Positions 10,576 through 21,092 are shown, numbered from the stretch's first letter. The stretch is DNA of 64,000 bases from Desulfofundulus salinus (GCF_003627965.1 NZ_RBWE01000001.1:457195-521194), one strand, 5' to 3'. Numbers and translations: made by a program. Notes: a model not told the origin generated them from the letters alone.

Positions 10576-11841
10576 GTGCTGGACAGCCTCAAAAGTGCCG
10601 TCAGGATTGATGAGCTGCGTTCAAAACTTCTCTTTACCCTGGCCATGCTCTTTGTTTTCCGCATCGGCGCTCATATTCCCGTGCCGGGGGTCAACACCGA
10701 AGTTTTTGCGAAACTGCTGGAAACGGGAGCCCTTTTCGGCTTCTTTGACGTGATCTCCGGTGGAGCCTTCAAAAATTTTTCTATCTTTGCCATGAGTATT
10801 ACACCTTACATTAACGCTTCCATCATCATGCAGCTTCTGACGGTGGTCATTCCCTCCCTGGAGCGGCTGGCCAAGGAAGGGGAAGAGGGCCGGAAAAAAA
10901 TCGTCCAGTACACCCGCTACCTCACCGTCGTGCTGGCGTTTGTCCAGGCTATCGGTATCAGCTTCGCCCTGCGCAACCAGAATGTGCTGGTGAGCCCCAC
11001 CGTCGGTCACTACCTCCTGGTGGCCCTGACCCTGACCGCCGGGACGGCCTTCCTGATGTGGATCGGGGAGCAGATTACCGAAAAGGGCATTGGCAACGGC
11101 ATCTCGCTTTTGATCTTTGCCGGTATTGTCTCCCGGGTTCCGGCGGGCGTTGTGCGGGTGGTGGAGTACCTGCAGGCCGGGACAATCAACATCTTGAGCG
11201 TGATCCTGCTCGTGGTCATTGGCGCACTGGTCATTGCCGCCATTGTGGCCGTCAATGAGGGGCAGCGGCGCATTCCCGTGCAGTACGCCAAGCGCGTGGT
11301 GGGACGCCGGATATACGGCGGGCAGTCCACTCACCTGCCCTTGAGGGTGAACCAGGCCGGCGTTATCCCGGTGATCTTTGCTTCTTCCATTTTGATGTTT
11401 CCGGAACAGCTTGCCACCTGGTTTCAAAACACCTGGTTCGGCAACTGGTACCTGGCCTATTTTGCCTGGGGTACGCCCATACACACCATCATTTACGCCC
11501 TTTTGGTGATTGGCTTTACCTATTTCTACACGGCAGTGATCATGAACCCGGTGGATATTGCTGAAAACATCAAGAAGTACGGCGGCTTCATCCCGGGCAT
11601 CCGGCCCGGACGCCCCACGGCCGAGTATATCAGCCGGGTCATGAGCCGGGTAACTCTGGCGGGGGCTATTTTCCTGGCCTTGATTGCCATCCTGCCGAAC
11701 TTTGTCCTGCTGGCTACCCGCATCCCCCAGATTTACTTTGGCGGCACCGCCCTGTTGATTGTGGTTGGGGTGGCCCTGGATACCATGAAGCAGGTTGAAT
11801 CACACATGTTGATGCGCAGCTACCAGGGTTTTATCAGGTAG
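10576..11841 (+). CDS. secY: Protein translocase subunit SecY
   Basis: Pore subunit of the SecYEG channel in the inner membrane. 421 residues with about ten hydrophobic segments; the plug/TM2 region ([26 protein letters not shown]) and the conserved cytosolic loop motif [17 protein letters not shown] (residues 334-350) are present. GTG start directly after the rplO stop. The common Firmicute neighbour adk is absent; map follows after 16 bp. Confidence 0.98.
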   Translation: MLDSLKSAVRIDELRSKLLFTLAMLFVFRIGAHIPVPGVNTEVFAKLLETGALFGFFDVISGGAFKNFSIFAMSITPYINASIIMQLLTVVIPSLERLAKEGEEGRKKIVQYTRYLTVVLAFVQAIGISFALRNQNVLVSPTVGHYLLVALTLTAGTAFLMWIGEQITEKGIGNGISLLIFAGIVSRVPAGVVRVVEYLQAGTINILSVILLVVIGALVIAAIVAVNEGQRRIPVQYAKRVVGRRIYGGQSTHLPLRVNQAGVIPVIFASSILMFPEQLATWFQNTWFGNWYLAYFAWGTPIHTIIYALLVIGFTYFYTAVIMNPVDIAENIKKYGGFIPGIRPGRPTAEYISRVMSRVTLAGAIFLALIAILPNFVLLATRIPQIYFGGTALLIVVGVALDTMKQVESHMLMRSYQGFIR

Positions 11842-11857
11842 GGAGATGACCTTTATA

Positions 11858-12604
11858 ATGATCATGATTAAATCGCAGCGGGAACTGCGCTACATGCGCG
11901 ACGCCGGCCGCGTGGTGGCGGGTGTCCTGGGCGAGCTCTCCCGGGCCATTAAACCGGGGGTGACCACCGCAGAACTGGACCGTCTGGCTGAGGACTTTAT
12001 CCTGGCCCGGGGTGCCAGGCCCGCGTTCAAGGGCCTCTATGGTTTTCCGGCCAGCATCTGCACCTCGGTCAACGAGCAGGTGGTGCACGGTATCCCCGGT
12101 TTAAGAAAACTGGAAAGTGGAGATATTATCAGTATTGACGTCGGAGCGGAAATAAATGGATATTTTGGGGACGGTGCAGCCACCTTTCCGGTAGGTGAGG
12201 TTTCCCCGGAGGCAAAAAAACTGCTGGCCGTAACCGAAGAAGCTTTGTACGAAGGTATTCGCTTTGCCCGGCAGGGTAACCGGCTGTCGGATATTTCCCA
12301 TGCCGTACAGAGCTATGTGGAGAAACACGGGTTCTCTGTGGTCCGGGAATACGTGGGCCACGGTATTGGCCGGAGCATGCATGAGGAGCCACAGGTGCCC
12401 AACTTCGGAAAGCCGGGACGGGGTCCCAGGCTGAAGGCGGGAATGACTTTAGCCATTGAACCGATGGTCAATGCGGGTACCCATGAGGTACGCACCCTTG
12501 GGGACAACTGGACGGTGGTAACCGGGGATTCCAGGCTATCGGCCCATTTCGAGCACACCGTTGCCATCACCGATGGTGAGCCGGAGATCCTTACCCGGTT
12601 GTAA
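11858..12604 (+). CDS. map: Methionine aminopeptidase, type I
   Basis: Removes the initiator methionine from nascent proteins; dinuclear metal enzyme of the pita-bread fold. The ligand regions are visible: [14 protein letters not shown] (two Asp), GHGIG (His), EPM (Glu) and FEHTVAI (Glu). I chose ATG 11858 ([10 protein letters not shown]), because GGGAG at 11841-11845 touches the earlier in-frame ATG at 11846; ATG 11864 is also possible. About 248 residues, normal for bacteria. It follows secY directly. Confidence 0.96.
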   Translation: MIMIKSQRELRYMRDAGRVVAGVLGELSRAIKPGVTTAELDRLAEDFILARGARPAFKGLYGFPASICTSVNEQVVHGIPGLRKLESGDIISIDVGAEINGYFGDGAATFPVGEVSPEAKKLLAVTEEALYEGIRFARQGNRLSDISHAVQSYVEKHGFSVVREYVGHGIGRSMHEEPQVPNFGKPGRGPRLKAGMTLAIEPMVNAGTHEVRTLGDNWTVVTGDSRLSAHFEHTVAITDGEPEILTRL

Positions 12605-12619
12605 CTGGAGGTGATCCCG

Positions 12620-12976
12620 GTGAAGGATTATTTTACGCCGGGCCGGCTGGTGAGCTCTACTGCCGGCCGGGATTGCGGCAAATTTTACCTCATTCTCGAC
12701 CGCGTCAACGAGACAAGGGTACGGGTGGTCAATGGGGCGGACCGCAAGGTAAGCGGGCCGAAGTTGAAAAATATTAAGCATCTAAAAGTTTATCCCCTGG
12801 TGGCCGGCGATATTGCCCACAAGGTAAGCACCGGCCAGCGGGTTACCGATCTGGATGTCCGCAGGGCGATCAAGGAACTGCTGGAAACTTACGGGCAGGC
12901 AACACCTGAGCAAAGCAAACCATCGGACGGAAAACTGGAGCTAAAGCTAAACGGCTCCGGAAAGGAGGTTGGCTAA
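12620..12976 (+). CDS. KOW-domain RNA-binding protein (L14e-like)
   Basis: A 118-residue basic protein between map and infA. The N-terminal half ([20 protein letters not shown]) has the KOW/SH3-like pattern seen in eukaryotic/archaeal L14e and L6e relatives; the C-terminal quarter is polar and probably disordered. Its position in the ribosomal operon suggests a ribosome-associated RNA-binding role, which is inference. GTG 12620 is about 8 bp after GGAGG; GTG 12611 lies on that site. Confidence 0.8.
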   Translation: MKDYFTPGRLVSSTAGRDCGKFYLILDRVNETRVRVVNGADRKVSGPKLKNIKHLKVYPLVAGDIAHKVSTGQRVTDLDVRRAIKELLETYGQATPEQSKPSDGKLELKLNGSGKEVG

Positions 12977-12981
12977 AGCCC

Positions 12982-13206
12982 ATGTCCAAACAGGAAAAGG
13001 ATGTTATTGAAGTTGAGGGCACTGTGATTGAGCCACTTCCCAATGCCATGTTTCGCGTCGAATTGCAGAACGGCCATAAAGTTTTAGCTCACGTTTCGGG
13101 GAAAATCCGCATGAACTTTATCCGCATTTTACCCGGTGACCGGGTGCTGGTGGAACTGTCACCCTATGATTTAAGCCGTGGTCGGATTGTTTACCGTTAT
13201 AAATAA
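12982..13206 (+). CDS. infA: Translation initiation factor IF-1
   Basis: OB-fold factor that occupies the A site during initiation. 74 residues with the conserved [20 protein letters not shown] and the [13 protein letters not shown] end. AAAGGAGG precedes ATG 12982. rpmJ follows, as usual. Confidence 0.98.
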   Translation: MSKQEKDVIEVEGTVIEPLPNAMFRVELQNGHKVLAHVSGKIRMNFIRILPGDRVLVELSPYDLSRGRIVYRYK

Positions 13207-13234
13207 GGTGATGGTCCGGGCAAAGGAGGTTTAA

Positions 13235-13351
<117 letters not shown>

Positions 13352-13370
13352 TGGAGGTGTGTTTTCACGC

Positions 13371-13742
13371 ATGGCTCGTATTGCAGGGGTTGACCTGCCC
13401 AGGGATAAACGGGTAGAGATCGCCCTGACCTATATTTACGGCATCGGCAGGCCCACATCCAAGAAAATCCTGGCCCAGACAGGAATTAACCCCGATATCC
13501 GGGTGCGCAACCTCACCGAAGACGAGGTTAACCGTTTAAGGGACGTCATTGAGAAGAACTACCGGGTGGAGGGCGATCTCCGCCGGGAAGTGGCCATGAA
13601 TATTAAGCGACTCATCGAAATCGGCTGCTACAGGGGCTTGCGTCACCGCCGGGGCCTCCCGGTACGGGGCCAGCGCACAAAAACCAACGCCCGGACGCGC
13701 AAGGGTCCGCGGAAAACTGTGGGTGTGCGGCGGAAGAAATAA
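13371..13742 (+). CDS. rpsM: 30S ribosomal protein S13
   Basis: 30S head protein that contacts P-site tRNA with its basic tail. 123 residues starting [19 protein letters not shown], with the [24 protein letters not shown] signature. ATG 13371 is used; the frame is open 12 bp further upstream. Confidence 0.97.
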   Translation: MARIAGVDLPRDKRVEIALTYIYGIGRPTSKKILAQTGINPDIRVRNLTEDEVNRLRDVIEKNYRVEGDLRREVAMNIKRLIEIGCYRGLRHRRGLPVRGQRTKTNARTRKGPRKTVGVRRKK

Positions 13743-13758
13743 AGGGGGGTAAGGTAAA

Positions 13759-14148
13759 ATGGCCAGAAAAGCAGCACGTACTAAAAGGCGGGAGCGCAAG
13801 AATATAGAACACGGAGTGGCCCACATCCGTTCTACTTTTAATAATACCATCGTGACCATAACCGACACGCGGGGTAACGCCATTTCCTGGGCCAGTGCCG
13901 GGACCGTGGGGTTCAAGGGTTCCCGGAAGAGCACGCCATTTGCCGCCCAGATGGCCGCCGAGGCGGCAGCCAGGGAGGCCATGGAACACGGCATGAAAAC
14001 GGTAGAAGTGATGGTCAAGGGCCCGGGGGCGGGTCGGGAAGCGGCCATTCGCTCCCTGCAGGCGGCGGGGCTGGAAGTAAGCCTGATTAAAGACGTTACA
14101 CCCATTCCCCATAATGGATGCCGGCCACCAAAGCGCCGGAGAGTTTAA
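13759..14148 (+). CDS. rpsK: 30S ribosomal protein S11
   Basis: 30S platform protein. 129 residues with [19 protein letters not shown] and a C-terminal [17 protein letters not shown] tail. GGGGGGTAAGG precedes the ATG. 20 bp from rpsD. Confidence 0.97.
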   Translation: MARKAARTKRRERKNIEHGVAHIRSTFNNTIVTITDTRGNAISWASAGTVGFKGSRKSTPFAAQMAAEAAAREAMEHGMKTVEVMVKGPGAGREAAIRSLQAAGLEVSLIKDVTPIPHNGCRPPKRRRV

Positions 14149-14167
14149 GGAGGTATCAAGGAAATAG

Positions 14168-14794
14168 ATGGCCAGATACACAGGTCCGCAATGCCGGCTG
14201 TGTCGCCGTGAGGGAATTAAGCTTTACTTGAAAGGGGATCGCTGCTACACGGGCAAGTGTGCCATTGACCGGCGGCCCTATGCACCGGGCGCCCACGGGC
14301 AGGCGCGCCGCAAGATCAGCGAATACGGTTTGCAGTTGCGGGAAAAACAAAAGGCCCGCCGTATCTACGGGGTGCTGGAAACCCAGTTTCGCAATTACTT
14401 TGAACGTGCCGAGCGCCAGCCGGGGATTACCGGCGAAAACCTGCTCCGTTTGTTGGAACGGCGCCTGGACAATGTTGTCTATCGTTTGGGACTGGCCGCG
14501 TCCCGCATGGAGGCCAGGCAACTGGTGCGCCACGGCCACTTTACCGTCAACGGGCGGAAGGTGGATATCCCTTCCTACCTGGTGCGGGTTGGCGACGTCA
14601 TTGCCGTACGGGAAAAGAGCAAGGACTCCCCGCGCATCAAGGAATTGATGGAGCGGGCAGCCGACAGGACACCCCCGCCCTGGCTGGAGTATGACGAGAA
14701 TCAGGCACAAGGTCGCGTGGTGGCCCTCCCAACCAGGGACCAGATTGACACTCCCGTGCAGGAACACCTGATTGTGGAGCTGTACTCCAGGTAA
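14168..14794 (+). CDS. rpsD: 30S ribosomal protein S4
   Basis: Primary 16S-binding protein and, in many bacteria, autoregulator of the alpha operon. 208 residues; an N-terminal Cys cluster (CRLCRREG...CYTGKCA) fits the zinc-binding form, and the S4 domain [17 protein letters not shown] follows. Position between rpsK and rpoA is canonical. Confidence 0.97.
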   Translation: MARYTGPQCRLCRREGIKLYLKGDRCYTGKCAIDRRPYAPGAHGQARRKISEYGLQLREKQKARRIYGVLETQFRNYFERAERQPGITGENLLRLLERRLDNVVYRLGLAASRMEARQLVRHGHFTVNGRKVDIPSYLVRVGDVIAVREKSKDSPRIKELMERAADRTPPPWLEYDENQAQGRVVALPTRDQIDTPVQEHLIVELYSR

Positions 14795-14845
14795 TGGCCT
14801 TGGTAAACTCTTATGGCCGGAACCGGCACTTGAGGGGGTTGCCGT

Positions 14846-15793
14846 ATGCTGGAAATTGAGAAGCCCAAAATTGAGTGCGTGGAAAGCAGTCCTGATAATA
14901 CCTACGCCAGGTTTGTGGTGGAACCTCTGGAGAGGGGATATGGCATTACGCTGGGTAATTCCCTGCGGAGGATCCTGCTTTCATCCCTTCCCGGGGCGGC
15001 GGTTACCTCGGTAAAAATCGAGGGCGTACTGCACGAGTTTTCCACCATTCCCGGCGTACGGGAAGACGTGACCGACATCATTCTCAATCTGAAGAGCCTG
15101 TGCCTGAAGCTGCATACCGACGAGGAAAAGATCCTGCGGATTGAGGCCAAGGGGGAAGGGGAGGTCAGGGCCGGCGATATCATCCACGACCAGGATGTGG
15201 AGATTTTAAATCCCGACCTGCATATTGCCACCCTCGCCCCCAACGGCCGCCTGTTCATGGAAATTACCGTGGCCAAAGGGCGGGGCTATGTACCGGCGGA
15301 AAGGAATAAGAAGGGGGATCATATCATCGGCGTGATTCCCGTGGATTCCGTGTTCACCCCGGTACGTAAGGTCAATTACACGGTGGAAAACACCCGCGTG
15401 GGCCAGCGCACCGACTACGACAAGCTCACCCTGGAAGTGTGGACCGACGGCAGCATAAGGCCCGATGAGGCTACCAGCCTTTCGGCCAAAATTCTGGGTG
15501 AACACCTGCGCTTGTTCATCGGGCTCACCGAAGCGGTTAAAGATGTAGAAATAATGGTTGAAAAGGAAGAGGAAAAGAAGAACAAGATCCTGGAAATGAC
15601 CATTGAAGAGCTGGATCTCTCCGTCCGTTCCTATAACTGCCTGAAGCGCGCGGGCATCAACACGGTGGAGGAACTGATCCAGCGCAACGAGGAAGATATG
15701 ATGAAGGTGCGCAACCTGGGTAAGAAATCCCTGGAAGAAGTAATCAACAAGCTAAGTGAGCTGGGCCTGTCCCTGCGCAAAAGTGATGAATAA
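14846..15793 (+). CDS. rpoA: RNA polymerase alpha subunit
   Basis: Assembly platform of RNA polymerase and contact for UP elements and activators. 315 residues: N-terminal dimerization domain with [22 protein letters not shown] (here residues about 30-51) and C-terminal helix-hairpin-helix domain with [31 protein letters not shown] lies before ATG 14846. Confidence 0.98.
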   Translation: MLEIEKPKIECVESSPDNTYARFVVEPLERGYGITLGNSLRRILLSSLPGAAVTSVKIEGVLHEFSTIPGVREDVTDIILNLKSLCLKLHTDEEKILRIEAKGEGEVRAGDIIHDQDVEILNPDLHIATLAPNGRLFMEITVAKGRGYVPAERNKKGDHIIGVIPVDSVFTPVRKVNYTVENTRVGQRTDYDKLTLEVWTDGSIRPDEATSLSAKILGEHLRLFIGLTEAVKDVEIMVEKEEEKKNKILEMTIEELDLSVRSYNCLKRAGINTVEELIQRNEEDMMKVRNLGKKSLEEVINKLSELGLSLRKSDE

Positions 15794-15807
15794 GGGGGGA
15801 GTAAAAA

Positions 15808-16146
15808 ATGGCGTATCGGAAGCTGGGACGTAATACCGGTCACCGCCGGGCCATGCTCAGAAATCTGGTTACGTCCCTTTTCCGCGACAATCGCATCCAG
15901 ACCACCGAACCCCGGGCTAAGGAAGTTAAAAGCATTGCCGATAAAATGGTTACCCTGGCTAAAAGGGGTGACCTGGCAGCCCGGCGTCAGGCGCTGGCTT
16001 ACATCTACGATGAACGGGTGGTTCGCAAGCTCTTTAACGACCTGGCTCCCAGGTATGCCGACCGTCCGGGCGGCTATACCCGCATTATCAAGATGGGTTA
16101 CCGCCGGGGCGATGCCGCACCCATGGTGATCCTCGAACTTGTGTAA
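15808..16146 (+). CDS. rplQ: 50S ribosomal protein L17
   Basis: 112-residue 50S protein near the exit tunnel. Starts [21 protein letters not shown] and ends [14 protein letters not shown]. Strong GGGGGGA site. Last gene of the alpha operon; the next gene overlaps its end by 8 bp. Confidence 0.97.
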   Translation: MAYRKLGRNTGHRRAMLRNLVTSLFRDNRIQTTEPRAKEVKSIADKMVTLAKRGDLAARRQALAYIYDERVVRKLFNDLAPRYADRPGGYTRIIKMGYRRGDAAPMVILELV

Positions 16147-17008
16147 GGCAGAGATTTCCATCCGGGGGTTGAGCCATATTTATCACCCGGGCCAGCCCGG
16201 GGAAAGAATTGCCCTACAAGACATTAACGGTGATATTCGCCAGGGGGAATTGCTGGCCATCATTGGCCCCAATGGTTCGGGCAAATCTACCCTGGCCCGT
16301 CACTTTAATGCCCTCCTCTTGCCGACCCGGGGAACCGTAACGGTGAACGGGCTATCTACAGCCGATCCGGCCAACCGGTGGGAGATCCGCTGCCGGGTGG
16401 GGATGGTCCTGCAAAACCCTGACAACCAGCTGGTGGCGGCGGTGGTGGAGGAAGATGTGGCCTTTGGTCCCGAAAATTTAGGCCTGCCCCCGGAAGAAGT
16501 GCGGCGGCGGGTCGACCGGGCCCTGGCTCTGGTCGGGCTTGGCGAGCAGCGGCTGCGCCCTCCCCACTCGCTTTCCGGTGGGCAGAAGCAGCGGCTGGCC
16601 ATTGCCGGTGCTCTGGCCATGAAGCCGTCCTGCCTGGTACTGGACGAGCCTACGGCCATGCTGGATCCTGCCGGGAGGCGGGAGGTTATCCAGACGCTCT
16701 TAAGTTTGAACCGGGAGGAAGGCCTGACCGTAGTGCTGGTTACCCATTTTATGGAAGAGGCCGTCCTTGCGGACAGGGTCTGGGTCCTCTCCGGGGGCCG
16801 GCTGGTGCTGGAGGGAACACCGGCGCAGGTTTTCAGTCACCGGGAAGCCCTGCAAAAAATTGGCCTGGCCCTGCCCGGGCCGGCGGAACTGGCCTGGCGA
16901 TTGCGCAACTCCGGGTGGCCCGTCCCTGACGGCATTCTGACTTTAGACGACTTGTTTGCCTGCCTGGCAGGTTTGCTTTTTGAAACTGAATGGGGGCAGC
17001 GGCAATGA
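16139..17008 (+). CDS. ecfA1: ECF transporter ATPase EcfA1
   Basis: One of two ABC ATPases that energize group II ECF vitamin/metal transporters shared among many S components. 289 residues: Walker [10 protein letters not shown] near residues 41-49, Q-loop LQNPDNQ, signature LSGGQKQR, Walker [11 protein letters not shown] and switch His in VTHFMEE. The best start is TTG 16139, overlapping the rplQ stop. Ends ATGA with ecfA2. Confidence 0.95.
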   Translation: MCKAEISIRGLSHIYHPGQPGERIALQDINGDIRQGELLAIIGPNGSGKSTLARHFNALLLPTRGTVTVNGLSTADPANRWEIRCRVGMVLQNPDNQLVAAVVEEDVAFGPENLGLPPEEVRRRVDRALALVGLGEQRLRPPHSLSGGQKQRLAIAGALAMKPSCLVLDEPTAMLDPAGRREVIQTLLSLNREEGLTVVLVTHFMEEAVLADRVWVLSGGRLVLEGTPAQVFSHREALQKIGLALPGPAELAWRLRNSGWPVPDGILTLDDLFACLAGLLFETEWGQRQ

Positions 17009-17865
17009 TCCTGGTGGAACACCTGACCCATATTTATGCCCCCGGTACTCCCCTTGCTCTGACATCCCTGGAGGATGTTTCCCTGCGTATAGAGGAAGGG
17101 GAATTTGTCGTTCTGGCCGGGGCTACCGGTTCGGGCAAAACCACCCTGGTCCAGCACTTCAACGGGCTGCTTTTGCCCACTGCCGGCCGGGTGCTGGTCG
17201 ACGGCCGGGATACCCGGGATAAACTGGTGCGCCAGGATTTGTGGCGCACGGTGGGGTTGCTTTTTCAAAACCCGGAACAGCAGCTCTTTGAGGAGAATGT
17301 TTTTGCCGAGGTGGCCTTCGGGTGCCGCAATCTGGGCCTGGATGAGGGGACGATCGAGGTCAGGGTCCGCCGGGCACTGGAAATGGTGGGGCTGGATCCG
17401 GCTCAGTTTGGCACACTGTCACCCTTTGCTTTGAGCCAGGGCCAGCGGCGCCGGGTGGCCCTGGCCAGCGTGCTGGCCTACCGTCCCCGGGTATTAATCC
17501 TGGATGAGCCGACTTCCGGCCTGGACCCGGCCGGCAGGGAACAGATCTGGCAGCTCCTCAAGGCAATGCAACAGCACGACCATACGGTGGTGGTGATCAC
17601 CCACCACATGGAAGATGCCGCCCGGTATGCGGACCGGGTGGTGGTGCTCCACCGGGGGAAAATATATTGCCAGGGACCGCCGCGCCAGGTTTTCGGCGAT
17701 CCCGAAGGCCTGCGGGCGGTGGGGCTGGACGTCCCCATGCCCTGTGAGCTGATGTACCGTTTGCGGCAAAGGGGCCTGCCCGTTAGTACCGGCGTCCTGA
17801 CCCTGGACGAGGCCGAGACGGAGCTCAAAAAACTGGTACCCCATGAGATGGATTCCAGTAAGTAA
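17005..17865 (+). CDS. ecfA2: ECF transporter ATPase EcfA2
   Basis: Second ECF ATPase, pairing with EcfA1. Walker A GATGSGKTT, Q-loop FQNPEQQLFEENVF, signature region LSQGQRRR (Ser-Gln instead of Ser-Gly), Walker B LILDEPTSGLD and switch VITHHMED. ATG 17005 overlaps the ecfA1 stop as ATGA and gives 286 residues; an in-frame ATG at 16990 would add five residues. Confidence 0.95.
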   Translation: MILVEHLTHIYAPGTPLALTSLEDVSLRIEEGEFVVLAGATGSGKTTLVQHFNGLLLPTAGRVLVDGRDTRDKLVRQDLWRTVGLLFQNPEQQLFEENVFAEVAFGCRNLGLDEGTIEVRVRRALEMVGLDPAQFGTLSPFALSQGQRRRVALASVLAYRPRVLILDEPTSGLDPAGREQIWQLLKAMQQHDHTVVVITHHMEDAARYADRVVVLHRGKIYCQGPPRQVFGDPEGLRAVGLDVPMPCELMYRLRQRGLPVSTGVLTLDEAETELKKLVPHEMDSSK

Positions 17866-17887
17866 GCTTCATGGTGGGAAGTGAAAT

Positions 17888-18688
17888 ATGTTAAGCGGTA
17901 TTACCCTCGGCCAGTATATCCCGGGGCGGTCCTTTGTCCACCGCCTGGATCCCCGGACCAAAATCCTTGCCTGTGCCGTGATGATCATGGCCGTGCTGGT
18001 ATGCAACAAACCGGCGGGGTATGTCTTCCTGACCCTGGGCACACTGCTGGCCCTGGGGTTTGCCGGCACGTCCCCGCGCCTTCTGGTGGGCATCCTGCGC
18101 CCCTTTTGGATTATCCTCACGCTAACCCTGATTTTGCAGCTTTTTTTCACTCCCGGGCAGGCCCTGCTGGCCCTGGGACCCCTCCATGTAACCAGGGAAG
18201 GGCTGGTCCTGGGAGGACAAATCCTGTGGCGCCTAACCCTGTTAATTGTTTTCAGCTCGCTTTTAACCCTGACCACTTCTCCCCTGATGCTTACTGCCGC
18301 CCTGGAGAGTCTTTTGAAACCTCTGCAGCGGGCAGGGGTGCCGGCTTTCGACCTGGCCATGATGATGACCATTGCCCTGCGCTTTGTGCCCACGTTGCTG
18401 GAAGAGGCCCAGCAGATTATCAAGGCGCAGCAGTCCCGGGGGGCGGTTTTTACCCGGGGCGGTTGGCTCCAGCGCGTCCGGGGGCTGGTGCCTTTGCTGG
18501 TGCCCCTTTTTGCCGGAGCATTTCGCCGGGCGGAGGAACTGGCTACGGCCATGGAAATTCGCTGCTACCGGGTTGGGGCAAACCGCACCCGCATGCACCA
18601 GCTCCGCTATGAGTGGCGGGACTACGCCGTGCTGGCTGGGGTGGGGACGTTACTTCTGGCTATTTTGGCCTTGCGCTGGTGGGGATAG
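17888..18688 (+). CDS. ecfT: ECF transporter transmembrane protein EcfT
   Basis: Membrane scaffold that couples EcfA1/A2 to substrate-binding S proteins. 266 residues, several hydrophobic segments, and the family opening with [19 protein letters not shown]. The coupling helix motifs with Ala-Arg-Gly appear here as QQSRGAVF. ecfT lies 22 bp after ecfA2; truA starts 2 bp after its stop. Confidence 0.94.
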   Translation: MLSGITLGQYIPGRSFVHRLDPRTKILACAVMIMAVLVCNKPAGYVFLTLGTLLALGFAGTSPRLLVGILRPFWIILTLTLILQLFFTPGQALLALGPLHVTREGLVLGGQILWRLTLLIVFSSLLTLTTSPLMLTAALESLLKPLQRAGVPAFDLAMMMTIALRFVPTLLEEAQQIIKAQQSRGAVFTRGGWLQRVRGLVPLLVPLFAGAFRRAEELATAMEIRCYRVGANRTRMHQLRYEWRDYAVLAGVGTLLLAILALRWWG

Positions 18689-18690
18689 CC

Positions 18691-19437
18691 TTGCGGAACA
18701 TTAAGCTGACCATTGCCTACGACGGGACCAATTACCACGGGTTCCAGGAGCAGCGGGGTACAGGTCTGGTGACCATCCAGGGGGTTCTGGAAAAGTGCTT
18801 GAGGCGCCTGGTGGGCAGGGAAATACGGGTAATTGGTGCCGGGCGCACCGATGCCGGGGTCCACGCCCGGGGTCAGGTGGTGAATTTTGACGCCTGCGGG
18901 TGGAGTATTCCCACGGAGCGCATTATCCTGGCCTTAAACGGCATGCTACCCCGGGACATTGCCGCACTGAAGGCGGAGGAGGTAGGCCCGGAGTTCCACG
19001 CCCGCTATTCGGCCCTGGCCAAGACCTACTGCTACACCATTTACAACAGCCGCATCCCTTCACCTTTCTGGCGGCTGTACAGCCACTTTGTGCCCCGCCC
19101 CCTGGACGTGGAAGCCATGGCGCAAGCGGCTCAAAAGCTGGTGGGGACGCACGATTTTGCCTCCTTTCAGGCGGCGGGCTCGCCAGTAAAACATACCGTG
19201 CGTACCCTGTTTGCTGTGGATGTCTTTCGGGAAGGAAAAGAGCTAATCCACCTGAACTTTCGCGGCAACGGCTTTCTTTACAATATGGTGCGGATCATGG
19301 TGGGTACATTAATCGAAGTGGGGCTGGGGAAACGGGACCCGGATGACATACCGGCCATTTTGGCCGCCCGGGACCGCACCCGGGCCGGTCCCACCGTGCC
19401 GCCCGAAGGTTTGTGCCTGGAGCGGGTGGAATACTGA
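18691..19437 (+). CDS. truA: tRNA pseudouridine(38-40) synthase TruA
   Basis: Makes pseudouridine in the anticodon arm. 248 residues, [19 protein letters not shown] start and catalytic Asp in [15 protein letters not shown] (about residue 54). TTG 18691 is preferred: the frame is open back to 18613 but that would overlap ecfT by 76 bp. The ecfA-ecfT-truA-rplM-rpsI order is common in Firmicutes. Confidence 0.96.
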   Translation: MRNIKLTIAYDGTNYHGFQEQRGTGLVTIQGVLEKCLRRLVGREIRVIGAGRTDAGVHARGQVVNFDACGWSIPTERIILALNGMLPRDIAALKAEEVGPEFHARYSALAKTYCYTIYNSRIPSPFWRLYSHFVPRPLDVEAMAQAAQKLVGTHDFASFQAAGSPVKHTVRTLFAVDVFREGKELIHLNFRGNGFLYNMVRIMVGTLIEVGLGKRDPDDIPAILAARDRTRAGPTVPPEGLCLERVEY

Positions 19438-19671
19438 AGAAGCAGGCAGCAGGCCAGCGTAGCGGACTCGTTCAAGTCGAGTCTTATTAGATGGCATTGA
19501 TGGCCGTGTAAAATTTTGATAGGAGCCCATGACCCATTCAACGCCACTAACAACGGATAAAATGGCCGCTGTTTTGCACAAAGCGAGGCGAATGGAGCGA
19601 GCGCGTGCAAAACAGCGGGCGAGTACAGAGTTACCTACTGAATCTTGATACGGGCTCATTGGATCGCGTTC
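19438..19671. other. Intergenic stretch with strong inverted repeats
   Basis: No gene seen. GACTCG/CGAGTC form a small palindrome near 19466-19484. A 14-bp perfect inverted repeat, CCGCTGTTTTGCAC (19566-19579) and its complement (19605-19618), encloses 25 bp rich in GCGAG. There is no T-run, so a terminator role for truA is uncertain. An imperfect direct repeat (TTGATA followed by GGAGCCCAT or CGGGCTCAT) lies near 19514 and 19646. Confidence 0.6.
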
Positions 19672-19700
19672 TTGACACTGGCAGAGCGAGGCATTAAAAT
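19672..19700 (+). promoter_or_regulatory. Promoter for rplM-rpsI
   Basis: TTGACA (19672-19677), a 17-bp spacer and TAAAAT (19695-19700) form a near-consensus vegetative promoter. The start codon of rplM lies about 240 bp further on, so the transcript should have a long leader. Confidence 0.8.
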
Positions 19701-19714
19701 ACTATTATGTGGAT

Positions 19715-19940
19715 TTTTGCCCCGGCCCTATGAGCCCCGGGGTTGGGGGCATAAAAGGCGATTAATATTTATCGTTGAGCCATTTCTTGTCCGGAATTTA
19801 TGCTTATACACGGGCATGACGTAAACGATTGGGGTCTCCCCAGTGTACTGCCCACGCAAGAGGAGTGGGCAAATCCAGCCGAAAGGAGCGAAAACCTGGT
19901 CGGGGGGAGGCCGCCTGTATGTTCGGCTGTACCAGGTGAG
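19715..19940 (+). ncRNA. Structured rplM-rpsI leader RNA (L13-leader-like)
   Basis: Three helices can be seen: TGCCCC/GGGGCA (19718-19723/19746-19751), TGCCCAC/GTGGGCA (19849-19855/19865-19871), and ACCTGGT/ACCAGGT (19894-19900/19931-19937), the last ending 8 bp before the rplM start. Firmicute rplM-rpsI operons often carry an autoregulatory L13 leader. Assignment to that family here rests on position and hairpins, not on a covariance-model match. Confidence 0.55.
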
Positions 19941-19945
19941 CTGGC

Positions 19946-20377
19946 ATGAATAAAACGTATATGGCCAAGCCAGGTGAAATACAGCGCAAGTGGTATATTC
20001 TTGATGCCACGGATAAGCCCCTGGGGAGGCTGGCCGCCGAGGCCGCCCGCATCTTACGGGGCAAGCACCGCCCCCAGTTCACTCCCCACGTAGATACGGG
20101 AGATCACGTTATTGTGATTAATGCCGAAAAGGTAATCCTTACCGGCAACAAGCTCAAAAAGAAAAAGTATATCCGCCATTCCGGTTATCCCGGCGGCTTA
20201 AAGGTGACGGGGTACGACGAGCTCCTGGCCAGGCGCCCCGAACTGGCCGTACGCAAGGCCATTGTGGGCATGCTGCCCCACAACCGGCTTGGTGCCAGAA
20301 TGGCCAAAAAATTGCGGGTGTACCGGGGAGAGAATCATCCCCACCAGGCCCAGAAACCAGAAGTTTGGTCCATGTAG
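19946..20377 (+). CDS. rplM: 50S ribosomal protein L13
   Basis: Early-assembly 50S protein. 143 residues, [20 protein letters not shown] start and the motifs [17 protein letters not shown] and [19 protein letters not shown]. The long hairpin-rich leader upstream suggests feedback control by the protein. Confidence 0.97.
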   Translation: MNKTYMAKPGEIQRKWYILDATDKPLGRLAAEAARILRGKHRPQFTPHVDTGDHVIVINAEKVILTGNKLKKKKYIRHSGYPGGLKVTGYDELLARRPELAVRKAIVGMLPHNRLGARMAKKLRVYRGENHPHQAQKPEVWSM

Positions 20378-20397
20378 CGAGGGGAAGGAGGTCAGCA

Positions 20398-20790
20398 ATG
20401 GCTGTCATAAAGTTTTACGGTACCGGGCGGCGTAAGAATGCTGTGGCGCGGGTTTACCTTGTTCCCGGGGAAGGCCGGATAATCATCAACGACCGGCCGG
20501 TGGAAGTCTATTTAGGGCGCAAGACCCTGGAGGTGCTGGTGCGGCAACCCCTGGAACTGACGGGCACGGAAGGGCGTTTTGATGTGCTGGCCCGGGTCAG
20601 GGGCGGTGGTGTTAGCGGCCAGGCCGGGGCGGTAAGGCATGGTATTGCCCGGGCACTGGTCAAGGCTGATCCCAACCTGCGTCCGGCGCTGAAAAAGGCC
20701 GGTTTTCTCACCCGGGATCCGCGGATGAAGGAAAGAAGGAAGTACGGCTTGAAGAAGGCCCGCCGGGCGCCGCAATACTCCAAGCGTTAA
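20398..20790 (+). CDS. rpsI: 30S ribosomal protein S9
   Basis: 30S head protein whose basic tail reaches P-site tRNA. 130 residues, [16 protein letters not shown] near the start and the RRAPQYSKR tail. ATG 20398 follows GGGGAAGGAGG; translation from 20365 would overlap rplM. Followed by a clear terminator. Confidence 0.97.
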   Translation: MAVIKFYGTGRRKNAVARVYLVPGEGRIIINDRPVEVYLGRKTLEVLVRQPLELTGTEGRFDVLARVRGGGVSGQAGAVRHGIARALVKADPNLRPALKKAGFLTRDPRMKERRKYGLKKARRAPQYSKR

Positions 20791-20815
20791 TGCCTGTGCG
20801 GAGTTAAGATTTAGT

Positions 20816-20850
20816 AAAGGAAGGGCAGGTTCCCTTCCTTTTATCATTTT
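20816..20850 (+). terminator. Terminator after rpsI
   Basis: AAAGGAAGGG (20816-20825) pairs with CCCTTCCTTT (20832-20841), followed by a T-rich tail. Ends the rplM-rpsI transcript. Confidence 0.9.
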
Positions 20851-20854
20851 GTAA

Positions 20855-20925
20855 GTATTCAGTGAGCCCGGTTGGATGCGGTGCTGTCCTCGCTCACTCC
20901 AGTACTTCGCGCGCTATATTTGCAT
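20855..20925. mobile_element. Single-arm fragment of an inverted-repeat (MITE-like) element
   Basis: The 26 bases at 20856-20881 match 25 of 26 bases of the left arm of the element at 32691-32900, and the next bases (GTGCTGTCC) resemble its other arm. No second terminal repeat is seen, so this is a remnant. It runs up to the stop codon of the small reverse-strand gene. Confidence 0.55.
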
Positions 20926-21092
20926 CATTTTTTTGCCCTAAAACGGGCGAAGAGGGCGGATAAAACCACGGCCGTGCCTACGCCCAGGGCCATACCGGCA
21001 CTATCATTCAATCCCAGGGCTACCGACCAGAAGTAATATACCCCCACTGATGCAGTTACGGTTAGCATCATGGGTAAAAAGCTCCTGCTCAT
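20925..21092 (-). CDS. Small hydrophobic (membrane) protein, unknown
   Basis: 55 residues from ATG (21092-21090) to TGA (20925-20927), preceded by a good GGGAGG site 7 bp upstream. It begins MSRSFLPMMLTVTASVGVYY, has two hydrophobic stretches separated by a short polar turn (GLNDSAG), and ends with a basic ARFRAKK tail, so it is probably a two-helix inner-membrane protein with the tail inside. I do not recognise a family. Confidence 0.6.
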   Translation of the reverse strand: MSRSFLPMMLTVTASVGVYYFWSVALGLNDSAGMALGVGTAVVLSALFARFRAKK

